From positions 23,501-87,500 of the forward strand of contig QQVD01000001.1 of the NCBI GenBank assembly GCA_003388555.1: DNA of 64,000 nt, given 5' to 3'. Shown here piece after piece: positions 24,815 through 32,776 of the stretch. Below the pieces are notes generated by a model. The model was not told the DNA's origin and did no database searches. It saw only the letters and a program-made list of their open reading frames with translations. Position 1 is the first letter of the stretch. Each line of letters starts with the position of its first letter. The position numbers were made by a program, and so were the translations under genes. The DNA comes from Acidobacteriota bacterium (GTDB lineage Bacteria > Acidobacteriota > Thermoanaerobaculia > Multivoradales > Multivoraceae).

Positions 24815-26806
24815 TCAGGCTTCCGCCGGCTCGGCCACCGGGTCGCGGTGGCGCCTTGCCAGCGGCAGCGGCGCCGGCAGAACGCAGAGCGTCGTGCCGA
24901 CGACCATCACGACGACTCCGACCCAGATCCAGACCACCGCCGGCGTGACGATCGCGCGCAGGCCGATCGTGTCACCGCCCTGGCGTACGTTCATCAGCGT
25001 CAGGTAGAGGTCGTGCGTGGCGCTAGTCAGCACCGAGGGAGTGCCGAGTGGCTCGCGCTGGGTGGGATAGAAGTTCAGCGACGGGTCGAGGGTGCCGAGC
25101 AGCTCGCCGTCACGCCGCACCTCGATGGTGGCCAGCTGGCGGGCGAGGTGAGGCTCCTGAATCACCTGCACGTCCTGGTACGCCAGCGAGTAGTCCGCCA
25201 CCTGCAGCGATTCGCCCCGTCGCAGAGTGCCCTCGGCCTCGGTCTGGAACTGCGAAGAGATGGCGACCGCTGCGAAGGTCATGACGACGCCGAAGTGCAC
25301 GACGTAGGCGCCGAGGCGCTGCGGCGCCACCAGCGAGCTGCGTACCGCCGCCGTCGGCAGCGACTCGCCCCTGCTGGCCCGCGCCCTGGCCGGCCGCAGC
25401 GCCTGATCGGCGGTCACCCAGAGTGTGTAGCCGACCAGGAAGCCGACGAACACCGTCATCGGCTGCCAGGAGAAGACGAGTCCGAAGAGCACCGCCGCCA
25501 CCAGTCCGGAGGGCAGTGGCCGTAGCAGCACCTTGCGCGCCAGCCGGGGGTCGGACGTTCCCCAGGGAAGGGCAGGCCCGATGCCCATGAGGAGCAGCAG
25601 GGCGAGGAAGAGTGGCACCGACATGCGGTTGAAGTAGGGCTCGCCGACGCTCACCTTGACCCCCCGCACGGCCTCGGCCGCGATCGGGAAGAGCGTGCCG
25701 ACCAGCACCGTGAACATGATGCTGACCAGGATCAGGTTGTTGAGCAGGAACGAGCCCTCGCGCGAGGCGAGACCGGAAGTTCGTCCGGAGCTGCTCAGGG
25801 TGTCGATGCGCAGGGCCAGGAGCACCACGACTGCGACCATGCAGAGGGCGAGGAAGACCAGGAAAAGAGGGCCGATCGGGCTCTGGGTGAACGAGTGCAC
25901 CGAGTTGACCACCCCGGATCGGGTCAGGAAGGTACCGAGGATGGTGAGCAGGAAGGTGACCAGGATCAGGATCACCGTCCAGGCCTTCAGCGTTCCCTTG
26001 CGCTGTTGCACGATCGCCGAGTGAAGCGCCGCGATCGCCGTCAGCCAGGGCAGGAAGGAGGCGTTCTCCACCGGATCCCAGGCCCAGTAGCCACCCCAGC
26101 CGAGCACTTCGTAAGACCACCAGCCGCCCAGCATCAGGCCGAGGGTCAGGAAGGCGGTCGGGACCAGCAGCCAGCGGCGCAGAGGTCGCAGCCAGGTGGC
26201 GCCGAGCTGTCCCCGCAGCAGCGCCGCCATCGCCATGGCGAAGGGGATCGTCATGCCGACGTAGCCGAGGTACAGGGTCGGCGGATGCCAGATCATCAGC
26301 CAGTGGTTCTGCAGCAGAGGGTTCGGTCCGGGACCCTCGGCGGGAACCGGGGGCGGCGTCGGGGCGAACGGGTTCGCCGGGCCGGCGATCAGGTAGGAGA
26401 AGAAGATGCCGACGGCGAGCACGACCCCGAGGGTGTAGCCGAGGTACTCGTCGTGACCGCGTCGCTGCAACACCGTGATGGCGATCGTGTAGAGGCCGAG
26501 GACCAGCCCCCAGAAGAGGATCGATCCCTCGAGGGACGACCACAGCGAGACGATGGTGATCACCGTCGGGGTGGCGGTGGAGCCCACCTGCGCAACGTAG
26601 CTGACCGAGAAGTCCCGCTGCAGGAGGGCCACCTCCATCACCAGGTTGGCGGCCAGCATGGCGATGCCGAAGCCGATCGCCAGACGCCGCGTCCAGCGCA
26701 GTGCGGTGGCGGACTCGCGGGCGCCGGCGGCGAAACCGAGTGGGGCACCGACGCAGCAGCAGAGCAGTGCGACGAGGACGAGGGCTTGGCCGAGGGTCGA
26801 GTACAC
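24815..26806 (-). CDS. ccmF: cytochrome c heme lyase CcmF
   Basis: Large inner-membrane heme handling protein that attaches heme to apocytochrome c. The 663-aa protein has many membrane helices and the WWD signature (WGGYWAWDPVENASFLPWL), with conserved His-bearing loops around it (NHWLMIWHPPTLYLGYVG). Length is normal. The start is GTG at 26806 with AAGG just upstream. It is 129 bp downstream of ccmE. Confidence 0.96.
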   Translation of the reverse strand: MYSTLGQALVLVALLCCCVGAPLGFAAGARESATALRWTRRLAIGFGIAMLAANLVMEVALLQRDFSVSYVAQVGSTATPTVITIVSLWSSLEGSILFWGLVLGLYTIAITVLQRRGHDEYLGYTLGVVLAVGIFFSYLIAGPANPFAPTPPPVPAEGPGPNPLLQNHWLMIWHPPTLYLGYVGMTIPFAMAMAALLRGQLGATWLRPLRRWLLVPTAFLTLGLMLGGWWSYEVLGWGGYWAWDPVENASFLPWLTAIAALHSAIVQQRKGTLKAWTVILILVTFLLTILGTFLTRSGVVNSVHSFTQSPIGPLFLVFLALCMVAVVVLLALRIDTLSSSGRTSGLASREGSFLLNNLILVSIMFTVLVGTLFPIAAEAVRGVKVSVGEPYFNRMSVPLFLALLLLMGIGPALPWGTSDPRLARKVLLRPLPSGLVAAVLFGLVFSWQPMTVFVGFLVGYTLWVTADQALRPARARASRGESLPTAAVRSSLVAPQRLGAYVVHFGVVMTFAAVAISSQFQTEAEGTLRRGESLQVADYSLAYQDVQVIQEPHLARQLATIEVRRDGELLGTLDPSLNFYPTQREPLGTPSVLTSATHDLYLTLMNVRQGGDTIGLRAIVTPAVVWIWVGVVVMVVGTTLCVLPAPLPLARRHRDPVAEPAEA

Positions 26807-26935
26807 GATGACCTTGGTTACCTTGCGGATGGAGCTCGCGGGCCGGGGCGAAGGTCGGCCGCCGGAGCCGTGGCGGGACGGGAGCGGGAGTCGGGGACCA
26901 GCGACGGAATCTGTCGGGCGCTACCGGAGGTGGTC

Positions 26936-27460
26936 TCAGGTATCCGTGCGTTCGAACTGCATGGTCTTGACCAGGTCCTCAATGGTGCGGTCGTCGACCT
27001 CGTCCGGCGCCTTGTACTCGTTGTCGTGCTTGACCATGAGCCTCTCGGTCTCGAACACCCCGGTGGGGGAGAGGCTACCTTCGAGCACCACGCCGATGCC
27101 TTCGCGGAACATGGCCGGCGGCACCGCCGTGGTGCGCACCGGTACCGTCGACTTGCCGTCGGTGACCTGGAAGTCGATGGTCAGCCCGTCCGCGTGGTAG
27201 ACGACGCTACCCGCCTCGACCAGGCCGCCGAGTCGCACGTTCGCGCCGGCGGCCCTATCCGCAGCTTCGCGCAGCTCCGTCGGGCTCCAGTAGTAGATGA
27301 GGTTCTCGCCGATGTCCCCGAACGCCAGGTAGGAGAAGGCAGCGACGGCGCCGAGAAGGGCCAGGGCGAGGATCCAACGCCGTCGGGGCGAGGCTCCCGT
27401 GCCCGCGTCGGCTGCCGCGTCTTCCCTCGCGTCGGGTCGGGGCTGAGTGGAGTTGGACAT
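26936..27460 (-). CDS. ccmE: cytochrome c maturation heme chaperone CcmE
   Basis: Carries heme covalently in the periplasm from CcmCD to CcmF. The 174-aa protein has a disordered, charged N-terminus of about 27 residues, a membrane anchor (about 29-47) and the OB-fold domain. The heme-binding His145 sits in VKHDNEY, preserving the HxxxY pattern with Tyr149. ccmD lies immediately upstream. Confidence 0.93.
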   Translation of the reverse strand: MSNSTQPRPDAREDAAADAGTGASPRRRWILALALLGAVAAFSYLAFGDIGENLIYYWSPTELREAADRAAGANVRLGGLVEAGSVVYHADGLTIDFQVTDGKSTVPVRTTAVPPAMFREGIGVVLEGSLSPTGVFETERLMVKHDNEYKAPDEVDDRTIEDLVKTMQFERTDT

Positions 27461-27543
27461 GCCGGACGTTCTCCCGATGTACGTCGCCGCGGTGTGGCGG
27501 CGCTGCTTTGAGCTCGGGAGGCCGTGCTGGATGCCGCGGCGGC

Positions 27544-27711
27544 TCAGGTGGCGTCACCTTCCCCGGCGGACGGGTCCCGAGACGGATCGTGTCTGGTGCG
27601 GCGCAATCGCAGTAAGAGAGTGCCGGCGTAAGCCGAGAGGACCACGGCGCTCAGCGCGTAGGTCGCGATCACGTAGCTCCAACCACCGACTATAACTCCC
27701 TGCGGCGCCAC
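27544..27711 (-). CDS. ccmD: CcmD-like heme exporter small membrane protein
   Basis: 55-aa product starting with GTG at 27711 and ending with TGA at 27544-27546, with GGAGG upstream on the minus strand. It has one membrane helix (WSYVIATYALSAVVLSAY, about residues 11-33) followed by a basic stretch (LRLRRTRHD), as in CcmD. CcmD releases holo-CcmE from the CcmABC complex. It sits exactly between ccmC and ccmE, where ccmD belongs, and is short enough to be missed by automated calling. Confidence 0.85.
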   Translation of the reverse strand: MAPQGVIVGGWSYVIATYALSAVVLSAYAGTLLLRLRRTRHDPSRDPSAGEGDAT

Positions 27712-27734
27712 GCTTCTTCCTCCCGGGGATACGT

Positions 27735-28436
27735 TCAGAGCGCCGTGCTGGATGCCAGCCGCGGCGGCGGCGCCACCTCTTCACCCGCGAGCCGGCGCAT
27801 CTCGAGCCGGCTGCGCAGCGCGATCAGGTAGATGGCCAGGAAGAGCACGCCGAAGGCGTTGATCCTGTAGGGCAGCACCATCATCGCGTCGACCGTCTCG
27901 GGTGAGCTCTGCACCTGGTGCAGCGAGCGCCACCAGCGGACGCAGAAGTAGATGAGCGGCACGTCGACGAAGGCGACGATCGTGGTCACCGCGGTCCACG
28001 TCGCCCGCCGCCCCTCGTCCTCGACGAAGGAGCGCAGCGCCAACACCGTGGCGAACAGGATCAGACCGATCAGCGAGGTGGTCAGCCGCACGTCCCACGT
28101 CCACCACACGCCCCAAGTCGGGCGCGCCCAGAGCATGCCGGTCGGCAGCAGCAGCAGGGTGAGCACGACACCGACCTCCACCGCGGCGGTGGTGGCGGCG
28201 TCCCAGCGCCGCCTGCCGGTCCACAACGAGGCGATGGCGAAGCAGAACGCGAACAGCAGGACCAGTAGTGCGTTTTGTGCCACGGGCACGTGGATCGAGA
28301 AGATGCGCGAGACGTCACCCATGTGCCGCTCCGGCGGCGCCCAGCTCAGTGCCAGGGTCGATCCGACGAGCAGCATGAGCAGTCCCGAGAAGCCGAAGAT
28401 CCCTGGCCAGAGTCGTTTCAGGGCTCGCTTGAGCAC
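27735..28436 (-). CDS. ccmC: heme exporter/handling protein CcmC
   Basis: Inner-membrane protein that delivers heme to CcmE. The 233-aa protein has six predicted helices and the tryptophan-rich motif WGVWWTWDVRLTTSLI, with conserved His residues in loops (SIHVPVAQNA). The GTG at 28436 lies 2 nt after the ccmB stop, with GGAGGG just upstream inside ccmB. An open frame continues much further upstream (to 29072) but that part is the shadow of ccmB. Confidence 0.94.
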   Translation of the reverse strand: MLKRALKRLWPGIFGFSGLLMLLVGSTLALSWAPPERHMGDVSRIFSIHVPVAQNALLVLLFAFCFAIASLWTGRRRWDAATTAAVEVGVVLTLLLLPTGMLWARPTWGVWWTWDVRLTTSLIGLILFATVLALRSFVEDEGRRATWTAVTTIVAFVDVPLIYFCVRWWRSLHQVQSSPETVDAMMVLPYRINAFGVLFLAIYLIALRSRLEMRRLAGEEVAPPPRLASSTAL

Positions 28437-28438
28437 GG

Positions 28439-29143
28439 TCAGGTTCCCTCCTCGAGTACGTACTCGAAGAGGATGCCACAAAGCAGCCAGTACACTCCAA
28501 CGAAGACCAGCAGGATGGTCACCCAGGAGCCCATCTGCTCCATCGGATCGCCGCGCAGGACCAGGCCGAACGCCTTGACCAGCGACAGCAGCACCGGCAC
28601 CTCGAGCGGGTAGAGCAGCAGCGGCAGCAGCACGTCCTGGCTGCGCAGCCTCGAAGTCATGCCGGCGTAGAGCACTCCCGGCGCCGCCAGGCCGAGCGCC
28701 GCGAGCAGCCAGAGCCCGATCAGCTGGGCCAGTCCGCCGAGAGCCACCTCGCCGATGTACAGGATCATCGCGACTGGCGCCAGCACCGGGCCGAGCAGCA
28801 GCAGGGTCAAGGCCACGGAGATCGCCTTGGCGTAGAAGATCGCGGCCCCGGAGGCGGGCAGCAGCCGCAGTCCTTCGAGGGCGCCGTCGGCGTGCTCGAG
28901 CCGGAAGCTCTCCTGCAGGCCGAGGGTGGTGCTGAGCAGCAGCGCTATCACCAGGAAGCCGCCGGACGCCTCGACCAGCGCCCGCGAGTCCGGTCCGACC
29001 GCCAGCGAGAAGAGCAGCAGCACCAGGACACCGAACAGCACCACCGCGACGATCCGCGAGCGGTTGCGCCACTCGAGTCGCAGGTCCTTGGCGGCCAGCG
29101 CCAGGACCTGGGCGAGGATGCCGCCCGCCGTCCGGAGGGTCAC
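28439..29143 (-). CDS. ccmB: heme exporter membrane subunit CcmB
   Basis: Six-helix membrane subunit of the CcmAB ATPase that powers release of holo-CcmE. The 234-aa protein contains KDLRLEWRNR near the N-terminus and conserved membrane stretches (LQESFRLEHADGALEGLRLLP, quoted in part: LEHADGALEGL). The GTG at 29143 overlaps the ccmA stop (GTGA). The frame stays open to 30112, but that extension runs antisense-free through ccmA in another phase and is not coding. Confidence 0.93.
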   Translation of the reverse strand: MTLRTAGGILAQVLALAAKDLRLEWRNRSRIVAVVLFGVLVLLLFSLAVGPDSRALVEASGGFLVIALLLSTTLGLQESFRLEHADGALEGLRLLPASGAAIFYAKAISVALTLLLLGPVLAPVAMILYIGEVALGGLAQLIGLWLLAALGLAAPGVLYAGMTSRLRSQDVLLPLLLYPLEVPVLLSLVKAFGLVLRGDPMEQMGSWVTILLVFVGVYWLLCGILFEYVLEEGT

Positions 29144-29901
29144 CGCCCCTCCGCCGCGCGGAGCGCCGGCAGCTGGCCGAGCTCGGGCATCGCCGCCGCG
29201 GGGCCCGACCAGGCGACCTGGCCGCTCTGCAAGACCACCGCTCGCGTGGCCAGCTGGCGTGCGGCGGCGAGCGCGTGCGAGGCGAACACCACCGTACGAC
29301 CGGCGCGTCCGAAGACGCCGATCCACTCCGAGATCAACTGCTGGCCGGGAGGATCGAGAGCCGCGAACGGCTCGTCGAGCAGCACGATGCGCGACGGCTC
29401 GATCGCGGCGCGTAGCAGGGAGAGGCGTTTGCGCATGCCCTGGGAGAAGTCGCGCACCGGCACCCCGGCGACGTGTCCGAGGCCGACCGAGTCGAGCAGC
29501 TCGGCGATCCGCTGCCGACCCACGGGCGGCTCGCCCTGCGCCTCCAGCAGCCGGGTCCAAAGCGCCACCGTCTCGAAGGCGTCGAGTCCGCCGTAGAGGA
29601 ACGACTGGTGGGAGATCAGCGACACCTGCCGGCGCACTCGGGTGCGCTGGGTCACCGGGTGATGCCCCGCCACCTCGATGCGGCCGCACGACGGGTGACA
29701 GAGAGCCGCCAGGATACGCAGCAGGGTGGTCTTGCCGGAGCCGTTGGCGCCGACGATCACCGTCGTCTCGCCCGTCCGGACGCGCAGATCGACGTGGGCG
29801 AGGGCCCAACGCCGGCCGAAACGTCGACCGACTCCCTCGCACCAGATCGCGTCGGTTGGCTCGCGCGCCTCGGCGCGGGCGCTTGCAGCGGCGGCTGGCA
29901 T
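29140..29901 (-). CDS. ccmA: heme exporter ATP-binding protein CcmA
   Basis: ABC ATPase that drives the CcmABCD complex. The 253-aa protein has Walker A GANGSGKT (residues 51-58), a Q-loop, the signature FSQGMRKRLSLL, Walker B IVLLDEPFAALD and the switch His in FASHAL. It is the first gene of the nine-gene ccm operon ccmABCDEFGHI. A 222-bp divergent gap separates it from the sigma factor gene; no clear promoter could be picked there. Confidence 0.95.
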   Translation of the reverse strand: MPAAAASARAEAREPTDAIWCEGVGRRFGRRWALAHVDLRVRTGETTVIVGANGSGKTTLLRILAALCHPSCGRIEVAGHHPVTQRTRVRRQVSLISHQSFLYGGLDAFETVALWTRLLEAQGEPPVGRQRIAELLDSVGLGHVAGVPVRDFSQGMRKRLSLLRAAIEPSRIVLLDEPFAALDPPGQQLISEWIGVFGRAGRTVVFASHALAAARQLATRAVVLQSGQVAWSGPAAAMPELGQLPALRAAEGR

Positions 29902-30123
29902 GGCGCGGCGAAACTATCGCAAGGCGTCGTCGCGGCACCGGCAGCGCAGCCGGCGCACGGGAGGCCGGCGGCTGCCTCGCGGCGGCGCCGCGGCGGGGGC
30001 GCCGTTGGACGAGGGGACGCCCGCGCCGGCGGCGAAGAGGATATCTTGGTGTGCTCGCCGAGCCCCTGACCCGGGGTGCTGCAACTCGCACCCAGCCTTC
30101 ACCGTAGACCAACCCTAGAGAGA

Positions 30124-30699
30124 ATGGCCCAGAGAACAGATGAAGAGCTGGTGCAGGCCATTCTGGATGGAGACGAGGAGTCCTTCCGCGATCTCGTCCT
30201 CAGGTACCAGAACCGTGTCGTCAACTACCTCAATCGCATGTTGCGCGACCTCGACGAGGCCCAGGAGCTGGCCCAGGAGGTCTTCGTACGTGTCTATCGG
30301 GCGCTCGATCGATTCGACCCCTCGTACCGCTTCTCGACCTGGTTGTTCCGGGTGGCTCAGAACGCCGCCATCGACCGCATCCGCAAGCGACGGTTGGTCA
30401 TGGTGTCGCTCAACCGGCCCGAGACCGGGAGCTCCGAGGGTGGCGAGTGGGAGTTCCCGAGCGACTGCCCGACGCCCTACGGTGAGCTGCGCAACCTCGA
30501 ACGTGGTGGCGCCATCCGCAGGGCGGTCGCCGAGCTCAAAGGGGAGTACCGCGAACTGATCGAGCTGCGCCACTTCGGGGAGCTCTCCTACGAGGAGATC
30601 GCCGAGCTCAAGGAGATGCCACTGGGAACCGTCAAGAACAAGCTGTTCCGTGGTCGCCAGATGCTCAAGGGCAAGCTCGCCGACTACCTGACCGACTGA
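30124..30699 (+). CDS. ECF-family RNA polymerase sigma factor
   Basis: 191-aa RpoE-like sigma factor. Region 2 is seen as SFRDLVLRYQNRVVNYLNRML, DEAQELAQEVFVRVYRALDRF and FSTWLFRVAQNAAIDRIRKRR. Region 4 follows as YRELIELRHFGELSYEEIAELKEMPLGTVKNKLFRGRQML, quoted here in parts. The acidic spacer between them is typical. The ATG at 30124 follows TAGAGAGA. It is followed by a membrane protein in the usual anti-sigma position, suggesting envelope-stress control. Confidence 0.93.
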   Translation: MAQRTDEELVQAILDGDEESFRDLVLRYQNRVVNYLNRMLRDLDEAQELAQEVFVRVYRALDRFDPSYRFSTWLFRVAQNAAIDRIRKRRLVMVSLNRPETGSSEGGEWEFPSDCPTPYGELRNLERGGAIRRAVAELKGEYRELIELRHFGELSYEEIAELKEMPLGTVKNKLFRGRQMLKGKLADYLTD

Positions 30700-30739
30700 A
30701 TGCGAAGGGGCGCATCCCGAAGTCCGTTGCGGACGAAGA

Positions 30740-30867
30740 ACACGGGCAGGTCCACAGAGACTGTCGAATCGGCACCCACGAAAACACCGCACCCGCCAGG
30801 AACCCCTCCCGCCACGTCGACTCCTGCCCCGCCATCCGCCCGATCACCCACATCCCACGAGCCCGCT
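30740..30867 (+). promoter_or_regulatory. C-rich, G-poor stretch, possible Rho-loading region
   Basis: Between the sigma and anti-sigma genes, 30772-30867 has about 52 C and 16 G in 96 bases by hand count, with few self-complementary stretches. A C-over-G bubble of this length is the typical composition of a Rho utilisation site. It could reduce anti-sigma transcription relative to sigma when the mRNA is poorly translated. Confidence 0.35.
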
Positions 30868-31467
30868 ATGAAACGACCCGACGACACCCGTGCCACCCGC
30901 GGCGACGAGACATTGGACGACCCCGGTCTCCTGGCTCTGGACCAACGCGTCGACGCTGCCTGGGAAAGCGACGACGAGGACGGAGTCTGGCTGGAGCGCC
31001 TGGCGGTCGAGGAGGGACTGGCCGAGGAGGCTCTCGGGCTGCGCCGGCTGCAGTGCGGGATCGCCTCGCTGCGGGTTTCGGTTCCCGCCTCGTTCGCCGA
31101 TCAGGTCATGGCCCGCGTCGCTGACGAACGTCCGGCGTGGAGGCGACACGGTCAGTCCTCGCCTCTCGCCTGGCTGGCCGCCGCGGCGGTGCTCGTCGGC
31201 GCACTCGCCGTCACCGCGATGCTCGCTGCCGGCGCCGACGTCGGTTCGGGGCCGCTGGCCACCGTAGCCGATCTGCTGACCGCTTCGGTCGCAGCGGGAG
31301 CTGGACTGCTGGGAGCCAGCTGGCGCGGAGTGGGTACGATCGCCGCCTCATGGCTGCAGACCTCCCCGGAGACTTTCGCGCTGGCGGCGCTGCTGCTCGT
31401 CGCGGCGCCCGCCTGGTTCGTGCTGCGGGCGGCGCGCGCGCGGAGCGCTGCGTCACGTCGTCGCTGA
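30868..31467 (+). CDS. putative membrane anti-sigma factor
   Basis: 199-aa protein with an acidic cytoplasmic N-terminus (about residues 1-95) and two to three hydrophobic segments (about 100-125, 135-160 and 170-188). Its place after an ECF sigma gene and its topology suggest an anti-sigma factor, but no zinc-binding HxxxCxxC motif is present, so this is inference. ATG 30868 has a weak ribosome site. An ATG at 30700, directly after the sigma stop, is in frame but would add 56 low-complexity Pro/Thr/Ser residues. Confidence 0.65.
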   Translation: MKRPDDTRATRGDETLDDPGLLALDQRVDAAWESDDEDGVWLERLAVEEGLAEEALGLRRLQCGIASLRVSVPASFADQVMARVADERPAWRRHGQSSPLAWLAAAAVLVGALAVTAMLAAGADVGSGPLATVADLLTASVAAGAGLLGASWRGVGTIAASWLQTSPETFALAALLLVAAPAWFVLRAARARSAASRRR

Positions 31468-32435
31468 GCTTCGGCGCCGCCGCTCTGCTGCTGTTCTCCG
31501 CACTGCTGGCGATTCCCGGTAGGACGGCGGCGGCGACTTCCGGCGCCACCGCCTCGGACGGTGCCACCGCCGTCGACGGCGGTGTCACCTCGGGCGAGAC
31601 TTCGGGTGACGCGGTGCATCTGCGCCGGGGCAGCGTCGCCAGCCGCCAGATCGTCGCTCTCGGTCGGCCGCTCTGGATCGAGGGCGAGGCGCTCGCCAAC
31701 GCCGCCGTGCTGCAGGGCGATGCGCGCATCGATGGAGTGGTGCGAGGCGACGTGATCGCGCTCGGTGGCGACGTCGTGCTGTCGGCGCGAGCGCAGGTCG
31801 ACGGCGACGTCTACGCGGTCGGCGGCACCATCGAGGCAGCGGACGGGTCGGTGATCGGCGGCCGCACCGCCGCCTACCCGGACGCGCCCTCGACCGCACT
31901 GGTGCTCATGGAGGGTCCGGCGCTGGGCCTGGCACCGGGGTCGCGGCCGGTGTTGGCGGCCAAGGCCGCGGTGCTCTGCGCCTGGCTCGTGCTCGCTCTC
32001 CTGGCAGCCGCCCTCGGCTGCGAGCGTCCGCTCAGGCGGACCGGCGAGCGCCTACGGGATCGTCCGCTGCGCTCGTTCTTCGTCGGCCTGCTGGCGGTCG
32101 CCAGCACCCTGGTCGGGCTGGTCCTGTTCAGTGCCTTCGCGCCGGCGACCGTGGGACTGCCGATCGCGGTCGTCGGCATCGCCGGACTGACCCTGGCCAA
32201 GGTCTGGGGCACCGTGGCGGTGTTCGAGGCGGTCGGCAGCGCGGCGTCGCGGCGAATGGGAGCGGGCATGGCGCTGCCACTGCGCCTGGTTCTCGGCGCC
32301 TGCCTGCTGGGTTGGATCAAGTTCGTGCCCTGGCTCGGCACGGTCGCCTGGTCGATGCTGACCCTGGTGGCGATCGGCGCCACTCTGGCGGAGCACCTGC
32401 TCTCCGGCGGCGAGCCGGCGGATGCTGGCGCCTGA
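31464..32435 (+). CDS. polymer-forming (bactofilin-like) beta-helix and multi-pass membrane protein
   Basis: About 323 aa. It has a signal-like hydrophobic N-terminus (AALLLFSALLAIPG), a linker, and a short right-handed beta-helix of repeated xVxGDVxAxGG-type turns (VVRGDVIALGGDVVL, VDGDVYAVGG). Four or five membrane helices complete the C-terminal half. Such hybrids often accompany ECF sigma/anti-sigma pairs; function is unknown. The start is unclear: the frame has no ATG/GTG/TTG near the signal peptide. CTG at 31464 overlapping the anti-sigma stop, or ATG 31350 with a 118-bp overlap, are the options. Confidence 0.68.
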   Translation: MSFGAAALLLFSALLAIPGRTAAATSGATASDGATAVDGGVTSGETSGDAVHLRRGSVASRQIVALGRPLWIEGEALANAAVLQGDARIDGVVRGDVIALGGDVVLSARAQVDGDVYAVGGTIEAADGSVIGGRTAAYPDAPSTALVLMEGPALGLAPGSRPVLAAKAAVLCAWLVLALLAAALGCERPLRRTGERLRDRPLRSFFVGLLAVASTLVGLVLFSAFAPATVGLPIAVVGIAGLTLAKVWGTVAVFEAVGSAASRRMGAGMALPLRLVLGACLLGWIKFVPWLGTVAWSMLTLVAIGATLAEHLLSGGEPADAGA

Positions 32436-32776
32436 CGGCGGACACGACCCTCCGGGCTCCGACGTCGTGATTTCGCCGCGCGGCGACAGCGCCAGGGAGC
32501 GGCGCCGGAGCTGGTGCTCGTCCGGGAGGTGATCTTGCCGCTTGCCTGCTCGCGGACAGTCTCGTAGCCTGCGGGAGGACCGAGGCCGGGAGAGCGAACA
32601 GATCGGGCGAGGATCGGCCGGCCGCGAGGTGCGTGGCGGTCGGGGGCCGATGATCGCTGGACTCCTCAGCCGGTCCGAGTCGCCGGACCCGTAGCTCCAG
32701 CCTCCAGTTCGACGGCTCGATGCCCGCCCGTCGGAGACTCCGCCGCCGAGAACCCAGCGCCGCTCCCGAGGTCGCC
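32436..32776 (+). other. 341-bp intergenic region before the zinc-ribbon TPR gene
   Basis: No gene, repeat array or clear promoter found. It contains a 14-bp palindrome at 32473-32486 (TCGCCG/CGGCGA arms) about 40 bp after the membrane-protein stop, which could be a weak terminator. Confidence 0.45.

Noticed and set aside
28439..30112. 557-codon frame that would fuse ccmB to upstream sequence
   Set aside because: The first 320 codons overlap ccmA out of phase; ccmB has a natural GTG start at 29143 coupled to ccmA.
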